NCBI RefSeq assembly: GCF_014653945.1
Contig: NZ_BNAU01000002.1
Location: 429,914-493,913, forward strand
Length of the DNA: 64,000 nt
Source of the DNA: Amycolatopsis deserti
Lineage (GTDB): Bacteria > Actinomycetota > Actinomycetes > Mycobacteriales > Pseudonocardiaceae
Direction of reading: 5' to 3'
In this document: positions 37,434 to 45,964 of the stretch, in pieces
Layout of the letters: the number at the start of each line of letters is the position of its first letter
How positions within the stretch are numbered: position 1 is the first letter of the stretch
Notes under the pieces: generated by a model
Databases searched by the model: none
What the model saw: only the letters and a program-made list of their open reading frames with translations
What the model was told of the DNA's origin: nothing
Program-made: the position numbers and the translations under genes

Positions 37434-38160
37434 GGACACTGGACTCCGCCCGCGCGGTGGTCACCGGCGCCGGCCGCGGGATCGGCCGGGCGATCGCGGT
37501 GCGGCTGGCGGCCTCCGGGCGTCGGTGGCGGTGGTGGACGCCGACCTCGGCGGCGAGGTCGTGCCGGAGGTCGCCGCCCAGGGTGTGGACGTGATGGGCC
37601 TGCGGTGCGACGTGACCGACCCGGCCGCGGTGGACGCGGCGATCGGCGCGGTGCTCGACGCGTGGGGCGGGGTGGACGTGCTGGTCTGCAACGCCGGTGG
37701 CGGCACCGGCCCGATCCACGGCAACCGCGCGTCCGAAGTGGACCTCGGCGAGCTGGAGGCCGTGCTGCGGCTCAACCTGTACGGCACGATCCACTGCTGC
37801 CGGGCCGTCGTCGCGCCGATGCGGGCGCAGGGCCGCGGCAGCATCGTCACGATGAGCTCGATCAACGGGCTCGCGCCCACCGCGGACGGCGGCTACGCCC
37901 ACTACGGCGTCGCCAAGGCGGCAGTGGCGCACTACACCCGCTACCTCGCACGTGAGCTCCGCCCGCACGGGATCCGGGTCAACTCCGTCACCCCCGGCCC
38001 GATCGGCACCGACCGGTTGCGCGCCCGCTACGCCGAAGCCGGCGAAGACCTCGCAGCGGCCGGCGAACCCGGCGACGTCGCCGGAGTCGTGGAGTTCCTG
38101 GCCGGGCCCGCCGCCCGGCACGTCAGCGGGCAGGTTCTCACCGTCGACGGCGGCGCCTGA
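37430..38160 (+). pseudogene. Short-chain dehydrogenase interrupted by a one-base frameshift
   Basis: The N-terminal VRTLDSARAVVTGAGRGIGRAIAVRLAASG, with the NAD motif, is in one frame; from VAVVDADLGG onward (NAGGG, MSSINGL, YGVAK, VTVDGG-like end) the protein continues in the next frame. The break is at 37517-37519, where GGGCG appears in place of an expected GGGGCG (ASGASVAVVDAD). Restoring one G gives an intact 243-residue SDR. It is either a recent loss of function or a sequencing/assembly error in a G run; the remainder is free of further damage. Confidence 0.8.
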
Positions 38161-38204
38161 ACCGCCCTTTCCCCAACCGTCCGAAAAGGAGAGTGGGTAC
38201 CCCC

Positions 38205-39161
38205 ATGCCCGAAACAGCGGCACTGCTGGCCCATCTGGAGTCGATGCGGCGCATCCGGTCCTTCGAGGAGGAGGTCACACGCCTGCGCGCGAGCGGCGAC
38301 ATCGTCGGCTCGGTGCACCTGTGCAACGGCCAGGAAGCGATCTACACCGGCGCGTGCGCCGCGCTCGACCTCACCCGCGACGCCGTGTTCCCCACCTACC
38401 GGGGCCACGGCTGGACACTGGCCTGCGGCGCGCCGCCCCGCGCCCTGTTCGCCGAGCTGCTCGGCCGCGCCACCGGGATCAACGGCGGCCGGGGCGGCTC
38501 GGCCTACCTCACCGCGCCGGAGTACGGGATGTACGGCGAGAACTCCATCGTCGGGGCGGGCGCACCGATCGCCGCGGGCGCCGCGCTGGCCGCCACGTTC
38601 GACGGGTCCGGCCGGGTGGCGCTGGCCGCGTTCGGCGACGGCGCGATGAACCAGGGCGCGGTGCACGAGGCGATGAACTTCGCCGCCGTCCGGTCGCTGC
38701 CGGTGATCTTCCTGGTGGAGAACAACCACTACTCCGAGCTCACCCCGATCGCCGACATGGTGCGTGTGGACCGGTTGTTCAAGCGTGCCTCCGCCTACGG
38801 GTTCCCCGGCGCGCGCATCGACGGCAATGACCCCGAGGCGGTGCGGCAGGCCGTGGCCGAGGCCGTCCGCCGCGCCCGGTCCGGCGCGGGCCCGGTGCTA
38901 TTGGAGGCGATGACCCAGCGGATCGTCGGCCACTACATCGGCGACGCGCAGCACTACCGCCCCGCCGGCGACCTGGACGCCGCGCTCGCCGCGGAACCGA
39001 TCGGCAGGCTGACCCGCGAACTGCTCGCCCTCGGCGTCGCCCAGTCCGAACTGGACGAACTCACCGCGCGCGTGGACCGCGAGATCGCCGACGCCTCCGC
39101 CCGCGCCCTGGCCGATCCCCTCGCCGACCCCTCGACCGTTCTGGAGCACCTGTATGCCTGA
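38205..39161 (+). CDS. Thiamine-dependent dehydrogenase E1 alpha subunit (2-oxoacid/acetoin type)
   Basis: A 318-residue E1 alpha protein with the TPP motif FGDGAMNQGAVHEAMNFAAVRSLPVIFLVENN, HLCNGQEAIYTGA near the start and GGRGGSAYL. It decarboxylates or cleaves a 2-oxo acid or acyloin together with the beta subunit. The ATG at 38205 has its AAGGAG 14 bases upstream, which is long; a GTG at 38193 is a poorer alternative. No E2 or E3 gene is close by. Confidence 0.88.
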   Translation: MPETAALLAHLESMRRIRSFEEEVTRLRASGDIVGSVHLCNGQEAIYTGACAALDLTRDAVFPTYRGHGWTLACGAPPRALFAELLGRATGINGGRGGSAYLTAPEYGMYGENSIVGAGAPIAAGAALAATFDGSGRVALAAFGDGAMNQGAVHEAMNFAAVRSLPVIFLVENNHYSELTPIADMVRVDRLFKRASAYGFPGARIDGNDPEAVRQAVAEAVRRARSGAGPVLLEAMTQRIVGHYIGDAQHYRPAGDLDAALAAEPIGRLTRELLALGVAQSELDELTARVDREIADASARALADPLADPSTVLEHLYA

Positions 39162-40137
39162 GACGAAGAACCTCTCCTACGCCGAATCCGTCAACGCCGC
39201 GCTGCGCCGCGCGCTCGCCGAACGGCCGGAAGCCCTGCTGTTCGGTGAGGACGTCGGCGCTCCCGGTGGGGTGTTCGGCGTGACGAAGGGACTGCGCAAG
39301 GAGTTCGGCGACCGCGTGTTCGACACCCCGATCTCGGAGTCGGCCATCCTCGGCGGCGCGGTGGGGGCCGCGATGTTCGGGCGCCGTCCGATCGCGGAGA
39401 TCATGTGGGCCGACTTCTCCCTGGTCGCGTTCGACCAGCTGGTCAACCAGGCCGCCAACGTCCGCTACGTCTCGCGTGGCGCGCTGTCCGCGCCGCTGAC
39501 CGTGCGCACCCAGCAGGGCAACGCGCCCGGCGCGTGCGCGCAGCATTCGCAGTCGCTGGAGGCGCTCTTCGCCCACGTACCCGGGCTGCGGGTGTGCCTG
39601 CCGACCACCCACCAGGACGCCTACGACCTGCTGCTGTCCGCGATCTGGTGCGACGACCCGGTGATCGTGATCGAGAACCGCACGCTCTACCACGCGGGCA
39701 AGCAGGAGGTCCGGCTCGGCGGCGAGGTGCGGCCGATCGGGGGCGCGGCCGTGCGCCGGCCCGGCCGGGACGTCACGGTCCTCACCTGGGGCGCGCTGCA
39801 GCACCGGGTCCTGGAAGCCGCGGACCGGCTCGCCGCCGACGGCATCGAGGCCGAAGTGATGGACGCCCGCTGGGTCCGCCCGCTCGACCTGGACACCGTG
39901 CTGGCCAGCGTGCGCCGCACCGGGCGGCTGGTGGTCGCTCACGAGGCGCACACCGTCGGTGGGGTGGGCGGCGAGGTGGTCGCCGCCGTCGCCGAGGCGG
40001 GGGTGCCGCTGCGCTGCCCGCCGGTGCGGGTCGGCACGCCCGACGCCCGCATCCCGGCCGCGCCGGGACTCGCCGCCGCCGTGATCCCGTCTGCCGAGGT
40101 GATCGCCGAAGCCATCACCAAGTCCGTGCGCGCCTAG
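39154..40137 (+). CDS. Thiamine-dependent dehydrogenase E1 beta subunit (2-oxoacid/acetoin type)
   Basis: A 327-residue transketolase-like protein with GEDVGAPGGVFGVTKGL, FDTPISESAILG, and the late TVGGVGGEVVAAVAE. It overlaps the alpha-subunit gene by 8 bases. Because no lipoyl E2 follows, the pair either uses an E2 encoded elsewhere or acts without one, as some acyloin- or ketoacid-specific decarboxylases do. The following gene is acetoacetate decarboxylase-like. Confidence 0.88.
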   Translation: MPETKNLSYAESVNAALRRALAERPEALLFGEDVGAPGGVFGVTKGLRKEFGDRVFDTPISESAILGGAVGAAMFGRRPIAEIMWADFSLVAFDQLVNQAANVRYVSRGALSAPLTVRTQQGNAPGACAQHSQSLEALFAHVPGLRVCLPTTHQDAYDLLLSAIWCDDPVIVIENRTLYHAGKQEVRLGGEVRPIGGAAVRRPGRDVTVLTWGALQHRVLEAADRLAADGIEAEVMDARWVRPLDLDTVLASVRRTGRLVVAHEAHTVGGVGGEVVAAVAEAGVPLRCPPVRVGTPDARIPAAPGLAAAVIPSAEVIAEAITKSVRA

Positions 40138-40145
40138 GAGGAACC

Positions 40146-40952
40146 GTGACCGAACCCGTCGTCGCCATGCCCCCGTTCGCGCCGCTGTACGGCGTGGGCA
40201 CCGAGTCGGTGCGGCTGCGCTGGCTCACCCTCGAGTACCGCACCGATCCGCAGGCCGTGGCGAGCCTGCTTCCCGCGCCGCTGGCGGCGACGGCGGACCC
40301 GCTGGTCGGGATCTGGGTCGCCGAGTTCCTCGGCGCCGGGTTCCACCTGCCCGACGGCACCGTCGAGCAGCGGCCGCCGTACCTGCAGGCCGGGATCAGC
40401 GTGCGCTGCCACCGGCACGGCGAGGTCGGCGCCTACCCGCTCACGTTCTTCATCGAGGGCCTCAACCACGGGACCCTCGGCCGGGAGATCTTCGGGCTGC
40501 CCAAGAAGCAGGCCCGCGCCGTCACCCTCACCGAGGACGGCGGCGAGGTCACCGGCCGCATCGTCACCGCCAACGACATCGAGATCGTCACCGTCCGGGC
40601 GAGGGCCACTTCACCCGCCGGCCCGCTCGACCCGGTTCCCGCCTGGTTCGGCAACCACTTCGCGCTCAAGCTGATCCCCAGCGCGGAGGGCACCGGCTAC
40701 GACATCAGCCGTCTGGTGCGGATCCCGTTCCGCACCTCCGAGCCGGGCGGCGCGTGGGACGGCACGGCCGAAGTGACCCTCCGGCCCTCCACCGCGGACC
40801 CCGTTCAGCTGCTGCCGTGCCGGGAGGTGGCCTCCGCCCGCTACGGCGGGATCCGCCTCGACATCGGCTTCGGCACCTACCTCGACCACGTCGACCACGT
40901 CCCCGTCGCGGGGACACCGCACTGGGGCAGCGTCGCCCCGGCAGGAGAGTGA
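40146..40952 (+). CDS. Acetoacetate decarboxylase-like protein
   Basis: A 268-residue ADC-family protein. The Schiff-base lysine region is present as REIFGLPKKQA (Lys120/Lys121). The family decarboxylates acetoacetate or catalyses aldol-dehydration or hydrolysis reactions on ketoacids. A GTG start is preceded by AGGAGGA. It lies 8 bases after the E1 beta gene, so the operon seems to handle a branched or 3-oxo acid; the exact substrate is unknown. Confidence 0.82.
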   Translation: MTEPVVAMPPFAPLYGVGTESVRLRWLTLEYRTDPQAVASLLPAPLAATADPLVGIWVAEFLGAGFHLPDGTVEQRPPYLQAGISVRCHRHGEVGAYPLTFFIEGLNHGTLGREIFGLPKKQARAVTLTEDGGEVTGRIVTANDIEIVTVRARATSPAGPLDPVPAWFGNHFALKLIPSAEGTGYDISRLVRIPFRTSEPGGAWDGTAEVTLRPSTADPVQLLPCREVASARYGGIRLDIGFGTYLDHVDHVPVAGTPHWGSVAPAGE

Positions 40953-40959
40953 GCACACC

Positions 40960-42267
40960 ATGAGCATCCGGACCCAGTCGCAGGCCGGTACCGGCGCCGG
41001 CATCACGCCGGCGCAACGGAAATCGATCGTCGCCGCGTGCATCGGCAACTTCATCGAGTGGTACGAGTTCGTGCTGTACGGGTACTTCGCGTCCACGATC
41101 GCGAAGTTGTTCTTCCCCGCCGGTGACCCGACCGCGGCGCTGCTGCTGACGTTCGCGCTCTTCGGCGTGAGCTTCGTGGTGCGCCCCCTGGGCGGGGTGG
41201 TGTTCGGCCACATCGGAGACCGCTACGGCAGGCGCAGCGCGTTGTCGGCGATCATCCTGCTGATCTCGCTGGGCACCGCGTTGATGGCGCTGGTGCCGCC
41301 GTACGCCTCGATCGGGGTCGCCGCGCCGGTGCTGATCCTGGTGCTGCGCCTGGCGCAGGGCCTGTCCGCGGGCGGCGAGTGGACCGGGGCGGTGGCGTAC
41401 GTGATCGAAACCGCCCCCGCCGGCCGGCGAGCGTACTACGGCAGCTGGCAGACGATCACGATCGTGCTCGGCATGATGGTGGCCAGCCTGTCCGCGCTGC
41501 TGTTCACCGAGGTGCTCTCCCCCGCCGCGCTGGAGTCGTGGGGCTGGCGGATCCCGTTCCTGATCGCGCTGCCGCTGGGCCTGATCGGGCTCTACATGCG
41601 ACTGCGGCTGGACGAGTCGCCCGAGTTCGCGCGGGTGGCCGCCACCGGCGGGCACGAGCGAGCCCCGCTGCGCGCCACACTGCGGCACGACTGGCGCTCG
41701 ATCCTGCGGATCGCCGCGCTGGTGTGCTCGCCGACGATGTGCACCTACGTCCTGCTCGTGTACGGGCCCACGTTCCTCACCACCGAGCTGGCCGTGCCCG
41801 CCGCGCAGGCGAAGCTGGCCGGGTTCGCCGCGATGGTCGTGATGATGGTGCTGACCGTGGTGTTCGCGCGCCTGTGCGACCGGATCGGGCGCAAGCCGTT
41901 CCTCATCGCCGGGGCGATCTGGGTCCTGGTCACCGCACCGCTGGGATTCCTGCTGCTGCACCGGTTGTCGTTCGGGTTCCTGGTGGCGGGCCTGGCGCTG
42001 GTGGTGATCGGCGAGGCGCTGATGCTGGCGCCGCAGCCGGCGATCTTCGCCGAGCTGTTCCCCACCGCCCGCCGGTACAGCGGGGTCGGCATCGGCTACA
42101 ACATCGGCGTGGTGCTCTTCGGCGGCGCCGGCCCGCTGGTCGCCACCGCCATCGTGGAGGCGACGCAGAGCACCTACGCGCCCGCGGGGTACCTGGTGTT
42201 CGGCGCGCTGGTCAGTCTGATCGCGGCGGTCTTCACCCCGGAAACCCTGCGTTCCCGCTCGGCGTGA
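40960..42267 (+). CDS. MFS transporter, metabolite:H+ symporter type
   Basis: A 435-residue 12-helix symporter with ACIGNFIEWYEFVLYG at helix 1, GHIGDRYGRRSAL after helix 2 and RLAQGLSAGGEWTG in helix 4. It is the last gene of the M20-E1-decarboxylase operon and presumably imports the operon's substrate, an organic acid. It ends at a terminator shared with the convergent SDR gene. Confidence 0.87.
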   Translation: MSIRTQSQAGTGAGITPAQRKSIVAACIGNFIEWYEFVLYGYFASTIAKLFFPAGDPTAALLLTFALFGVSFVVRPLGGVVFGHIGDRYGRRSALSAIILLISLGTALMALVPPYASIGVAAPVLILVLRLAQGLSAGGEWTGAVAYVIETAPAGRRAYYGSWQTITIVLGMMVASLSALLFTEVLSPAALESWGWRIPFLIALPLGLIGLYMRLRLDESPEFARVAATGGHERAPLRATLRHDWRSILRIAALVCSPTMCTYVLLVYGPTFLTTELAVPAAQAKLAGFAAMVVMMVLTVVFARLCDRIGRKPFLIAGAIWVLVTAPLGFLLLHRLSFGFLVAGLALVVIGEALMLAPQPAIFAELFPTARRYSGVGIGYNIGVVLFGGAGPLVATAIVEATQSTYAPAGYLVFGALVSLIAAVFTPETLRSRSA

Positions 42268-42274
42268 AGGCCCG

Positions 42275-42308
42275 GCCGCGGGCGGACCGGCTCCGGCCCG
42301 CCCGCGGC
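42275..42308. terminator. Bidirectional hairpin terminator
   Basis: An 11-base perfect GC stem (42275-42285 with 42298-42308) and 12-base loop lie between the convergent MFS and SDR genes. Confidence 0.6.
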
Positions 42309-42312
42309 TCGC

Positions 42313-43146
42313 TCAGTCCTCGTGCGCGGTCGCGATGGACTTCGCGCGCCACGGCTCGGTGTCGTCGGCGATCCGGTCGACCTTGACCTGCCAGCGGTCG
42401 ATCGCGTCGCGGCCGAGCAGCAGGTGCGTGGGCAGCTTGTCCTGGCCGGCGACCTCGTGGATCAGGGCCGCGCCCTTCACCGGGTCGCCCAGCTGGGTGT
42501 GGTTGGCCTCGCCGACCCAGTCCAGCGTCGCGTGCGCCGGGTTGCCGTCGTAGGCCGCAATCCGCTTGCCCGGCAAGGACAGCGAGCTGCCGTCGAGGAA
42601 GTCGGTGCGGAACACGCCCGGCTCGACGACCATGCTCTGGATCCCGAACAGCGCCAGCTCGACCGACAGCGCCTCGCTGATGCCGGCCACGGCGAACTTC
42701 GACGCGCTGTACATGCTCACCCCCGGCTCGCCCTCGAAACCCGACCGGGATCCGATGTGGACCAGCTTCCCGCCGCCCGCTTCACGCATGTAGGGCAGCA
42801 CCGCGCGGGTGACGTTGATCAGCCCGAACACGTTGAGGTCGAACAGCGAGCGCGCCTCGGCGTCGCTGATTTCCTCCAGCGCGCCCAGCAGACCGCGGCC
42901 GGCGTTGTTGACCAGCACGTCGATCCCGCCGAACCGGTCCACCACGGACTCCACCGCCGGGGCGATCGCGGCCGTGTCGGTGACGTCCAGCGCGACCGGG
43001 AACACGCGGTCGGCGGTCTTGAGGTCGTCCGGGAGCCGGTCCGGGTCGCGGACCGCGACCGCCACCGTGTCCCCGCCGGCCAGTGCCGCGCGGGCGATCT
43101 CCGCACCGAGGCCGCGGGACGCGCCGGTGATCAGCCAAGTAGCCAT
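42313..43146 (-). CDS. Short-chain dehydrogenase/reductase
   Basis: A 277-residue SDR with ITGASRGLG, NNAGRG, HIGSRSG (serine) and the MYSASK active site. Its longer C-terminal substrate lid (SLSLPGKRIAAYDG) is typical of the oxidoreductase group annotated as generic SDRs. It is a single-gene unit, divergent from another SDR gene across a 244-base region with no recognised site. Substrate unknown. Confidence 0.86.
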   Translation of the reverse strand: MATWLITGASRGLGAEIARAALAGGDTVAVAVRDPDRLPDDLKTADRVFPVALDVTDTAAIAPAVESVVDRFGGIDVLVNNAGRGLLGALEEISDAEARSLFDLNVFGLINVTRAVLPYMREAGGGKLVHIGSRSGFEGEPGVSMYSASKFAVAGISEALSVELALFGIQSMVVEPGVFRTDFLDGSSLSLPGKRIAAYDGNPAHATLDWVGEANHTQLGDPVKGAALIHEVAGQDKLPTHLLLGRDAIDRWQVKVDRIADDTEPWRAKSIATAHED

Positions 43147-43390
43147 GTCGTCGTCTCTCCTTCGCTTACGGGGGTTGTGCCATGCACTCAACCAGCGCCG
43201 AGCCGCGAACAGGGCGTCGAAAAGGGCCTCGCTCGTCCTGGGACAGAGTGGACCACCCGATCGCCGACGAGGTTGGGGGACCGGACTGTCCTCCGACAGC
43301 GGAGGCGCGGTTGCGGCCCCATTTCCGGCTTCCGGACTGGTTGTGTGAAGGCATCGGGACGAAAGCCCGCCAACCGGATAGGAAACCGTC

Positions 43391-44167
43391 ATGTCACAGG
43401 TCATCGCCGGAACCCCGCTCGACGGACGCGTCGCCGTCGTCACTGGCGCCAGCAGCGGGATCGGGGCCGCCACGGCCGAACGGCTCGCGGCGCTGGGCGC
43501 GAAGGTCGCGGTCGCCGCGCGACGCAAGGAGAACCTCGACGAGCTGGCCGCCCGGATCACCGCCGCGGGCGGCACCGCGCTCGCCCTCCCGCTGGACGTC
43601 ACCGACCGGCACGCCGTCACCGCGGCCGCCCGACGGGTTGCCGAGCGGCTGGGCCGGCCCGATCTGGTCGTCAGCAACGCCGGGGTACAGCTGATCTCCC
43701 CGATCGAGGACTTGAGGGTGGACGACTGGCAGCGCCAGATCGACCTCAACGTCACCGGCGTCATGAACGTCCTCGGCGCGTTCGTGCCACACCTGGTCGC
43801 GGCCGCGGCCGCGGGCGGCCCGGCCGATCTGATCAACACCTCGTCGATCGCCGCGGCCAGGATCCTGGAGAAGTTCTCCGTCTACTCCGGGACGAAGGCC
43901 TACCTCAGCCACTTCAGCCGCCTGGCGCGCGTCGAGCTGGGCCGCAAGATGGTGCGGGTGTCGGCGATCGAGCCGGGCATGGTCGACACCGAACTGCCCG
44001 ACCACGTCACCGATCCCGACGCCAGCAAGCTGATGGCCGACCTGCTGCGCGACATCGAGTGCCTGAGCCCGGCCGACGTGGCCGAGACCATCGCGTTCAT
44101 CACCGTGGCGCCCCGCCACGTCAACCTCAGCGAGATCACCATCTTGCCCACCGCCCAGGCGGTCTGA
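43391..44167 (+). CDS. Short-chain dehydrogenase/reductase
   Basis: A 258-residue SDR with VTGASSGIG, SNAGVQ, NTSSIAA and the VYSGTK active site. It ends with PTAQAV, as in many NADP-dependent SDRs of the clavulanate-dehydrogenase-like group. It is a single gene followed by a terminator shared with the convergent XRE regulator, which may regulate one or both SDR genes (inference). Confidence 0.87.
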   Translation: MSQVIAGTPLDGRVAVVTGASSGIGAATAERLAALGAKVAVAARRKENLDELAARITAAGGTALALPLDVTDRHAVTAAARRVAERLGRPDLVVSNAGVQLISPIEDLRVDDWQRQIDLNVTGVMNVLGAFVPHLVAAAAAGGPADLINTSSIAAARILEKFSVYSGTKAYLSHFSRLARVELGRKMVRVSAIEPGMVDTELPDHVTDPDASKLMADLLRDIECLSPADVAETIAFITVAPRHVNLSEITILPTAQAV

Positions 44168-44308
44168 GCGGCTCCGAAAGCGCCGTCCGTCCTCTCTGGA
44201 CGGCGCGCCGAGCAGCCGCCGCAACGCCGCGGTGTCGGCCCGGCGGCCGGCGGCGGGCGGCGGCCCGGCCCGGTTCATCCGGGACAACCCGGGCCACCCG
44301 ACATGCGA

Positions 44309-44341
44309 ACGGGCCCCGCCCCAGGTGGGGGCAGGGCCCGT
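44309..44341. terminator. Bidirectional hairpin terminator
   Basis: A stem (44309-44322 with 44327-44341) with one mismatch and a 4-base loop lies between convergent SDR and XRE genes. The remaining sequence at 44168-44308 shows nothing I recognise. Confidence 0.65.
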
Positions 44342-44353
44342 CGCGCCGAGCGG

Positions 44354-45232
44354 TCAGCGCACCGGCAGCTCGCGGTCCTGTTTCTCGGTGCTGTTCCAGT
44401 TGGCCAGCAGCCGCATCGAGGTCTCCGACGCCGAGCCGGGTTCGGTGGTGTAGACGAACAGGACCTGGTCCGGGTCACCGGCCGGGTGGAGTGCCTGGTA
44501 CTGCACCGTCAGGTCGCCGACCAGCGGGTGGTGGTAGCCCTTGGTCCCGGTGGTGCGCCGGTGCACCTTGTGGTCGGACCACCACTTCCGGAACTGTTCG
44601 GAGTGGATGGACAGATCACCGATCAAAGCCGCCAGCTGGGGATCGTCCGGGTAGCGGCCGGCATCCAGCCGCAACATGGCCACCGTGTCCGCGGCGACGG
44701 CCTCCCAGTCCTGGTACAGCTCACGCGCGTGCGGGTCGAAGAACACGAACCGCGCCTGGTTCCGGTCCGTGGCGGGAAGCGTCCGGAAGTCGGTGATCAG
44801 CGCCCCCGCGAGCCGGTTGTGCGCCAGCACGTCGAGCCGCCGCCCCAGCACGAACGCCGGCGAGTGCACCTCGTCCAGCATCTCCACCAGGCGCAACGTC
44901 GCCGGATCCACGCGCTGCGGCCGGGCGCGCCGCTTGCGCACCGCCGGTTCCGGGCGGCCCAGGTCCATCAGGTGCTGGCGCTCGGCGTCGTTCAGCCGCA
45001 GCGCGGTGGCCAGAGCGTCCAGCACCTCAGCCGAAGCGCTGCGGCTGCGCCCCTGCTCCAGGCGCGTGTAGTAGTCCACACTCACCCCGGCCAGCTGGGC
45101 GAGCTCCTCCCGGCGCAACCCGGGCACCCGGCGCCGCGCCGATTCACCGCCCAGGCCCAGCTCCTCGGGGCTGATCCGGGACCGGCAGGTCCGCAGGAAC
45201 TCCGCCAGCTCACTGCTCTTCATGCCGTTCAT
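44354..45232 (-). CDS. XRE-family regulator, MmyB-like
   Basis: A 292-residue regulator. The N-terminal helix-turn-helix spans LAEFLRTCRSRISPEEL to VPGLRREELAQLAGVSVDYYTRLEQGRS (about residues 8-65) and the C-terminal MmyB ligand-binding (PAS-like) domain covers the rest (FVLGRRLDVLAHNRLAGAL, LIGDLSIHSEQFRKWWSDH, GDLTVQYQAL). MmyB proteins are common in actinomycetes and often control a neighbouring SDR. The ATG at 45232 has GGGG just upstream; ATG at 45223 is equally possible. Confidence 0.85.
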   Translation of the reverse strand: MNGMKSSELAEFLRTCRSRISPEELGLGGESARRRVPGLRREELAQLAGVSVDYYTRLEQGRSRSASAEVLDALATALRLNDAERQHLMDLGRPEPAVRKRRARPQRVDPATLRLVEMLDEVHSPAFVLGRRLDVLAHNRLAGALITDFRTLPATDRNQARFVFFDPHARELYQDWEAVAADTVAMLRLDAGRYPDDPQLAALIGDLSIHSEQFRKWWSDHKVHRRTTGTKGYHHPLVGDLTVQYQALHPAGDPDQVLFVYTTEPGSASETSMRLLANWNSTEKQDRELPVR

Positions 45233-45272
45233 GCCCCGATTCTGCCGGTTCCCGGTCGCACCGCGAGCGGTG

Positions 45273-45287
45273 AAGGTGGCCCACCTT
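45273..45287. promoter_or_regulatory. Inverted repeat AAGGTG-GCC-CACCTT upstream of the XRE gene
   Basis: A perfect 6+3+6 inverted repeat 41 bases before the XRE start; a candidate autoregulatory site. Not seen elsewhere in the window by eye. Confidence 0.4.
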
Positions 45288-45320
45288 GTCCCCCCGTCAC
45301 TGAGCGCCTCCGCTACCGCT

Positions 45321-45884
45321 TCATGCAGACCATGGCGACCGGGCTCGCGGAACACGCCGCAGAGCCGACGCGCGCGCCGTGCCAGCCGGGGCGTTCGCTC
45401 GGTTCGACCACGGCCCGGTAGTCGCTGAGCTGCGGGTTTCCGGCGCCCTCGTAGGCGGACCTTGCCGGTGCGGAACGCGCCGGCCGCGCCGGCACCAGGC
45501 GCCGATCGGCGACCCGGACGGCCAGGTGCGCGCGTCGAGGAGCAGGGCCCGCACGGCCGAGGGCGGGCACGGTCGCCGGCCGCGTGTTCTCCTCCGCCGC
45601 GCTGCGGGGCACCCACCTCAGCGCCTCCCAGAACCACCGTGCGGTGGAGGCGCCGGTGCCGGTCAGCCAGTACAGCGCGATGGTGCCGATCTGCCGCACC
45701 AGGCCCGCCATCCGCTCTCGCCTAGCAGCCGGTCGCGGCTGCCGACCCAGCGGTTCAGCGTCGTCGGGCTCACGCCGAGTTCGTTCGCCAGAGCCTGCAT
45801 TTTGGATCCGCGTTCCGCTGCGGAACTGCCGCCGCGCCAGCTGGACCGCGGCTTCTCGCCCGTTCGGCGTCGCCGGGCGCGCAC
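45321..45884 (-). pseudogene. Probable remnant of a TetR-like regulator
   Basis: The 732-base stretch between the XRE and GCS2 genes has no intact gene. On the minus strand a helix-turn-helix-like piece MQALANELGVSPTTLNRWVGSRDRLLGE is followed, after a one-base shift near 45715, by RMAGLVRQIGTIALYWLTGTGASTARWFWEALRWV in another frame, and after another shift near 45560 by further TetR-length sequence. The pieces are collinear and together about the length of a TetR regulator. I infer a decayed gene; no start with a good ribosome-binding site was found. Confidence 0.4.
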
Positions 45885-45964
45885 CGTGGCCAGAGGCGCG
45901 GCCGCTCGTGTGCTGAACCGCCGGGCGATCGGTGGGACAATACGGGGGTCCTGCCGGAGGCCGC

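Noticed and set aside
38193-38204. GTG at 38193 as start of the E1 alpha subunit
   Set aside because: Its spacing to AAGGAG is only about 2 bases and the added residues (MGTP) are not supported by the family; kept as a note in the gene entry.
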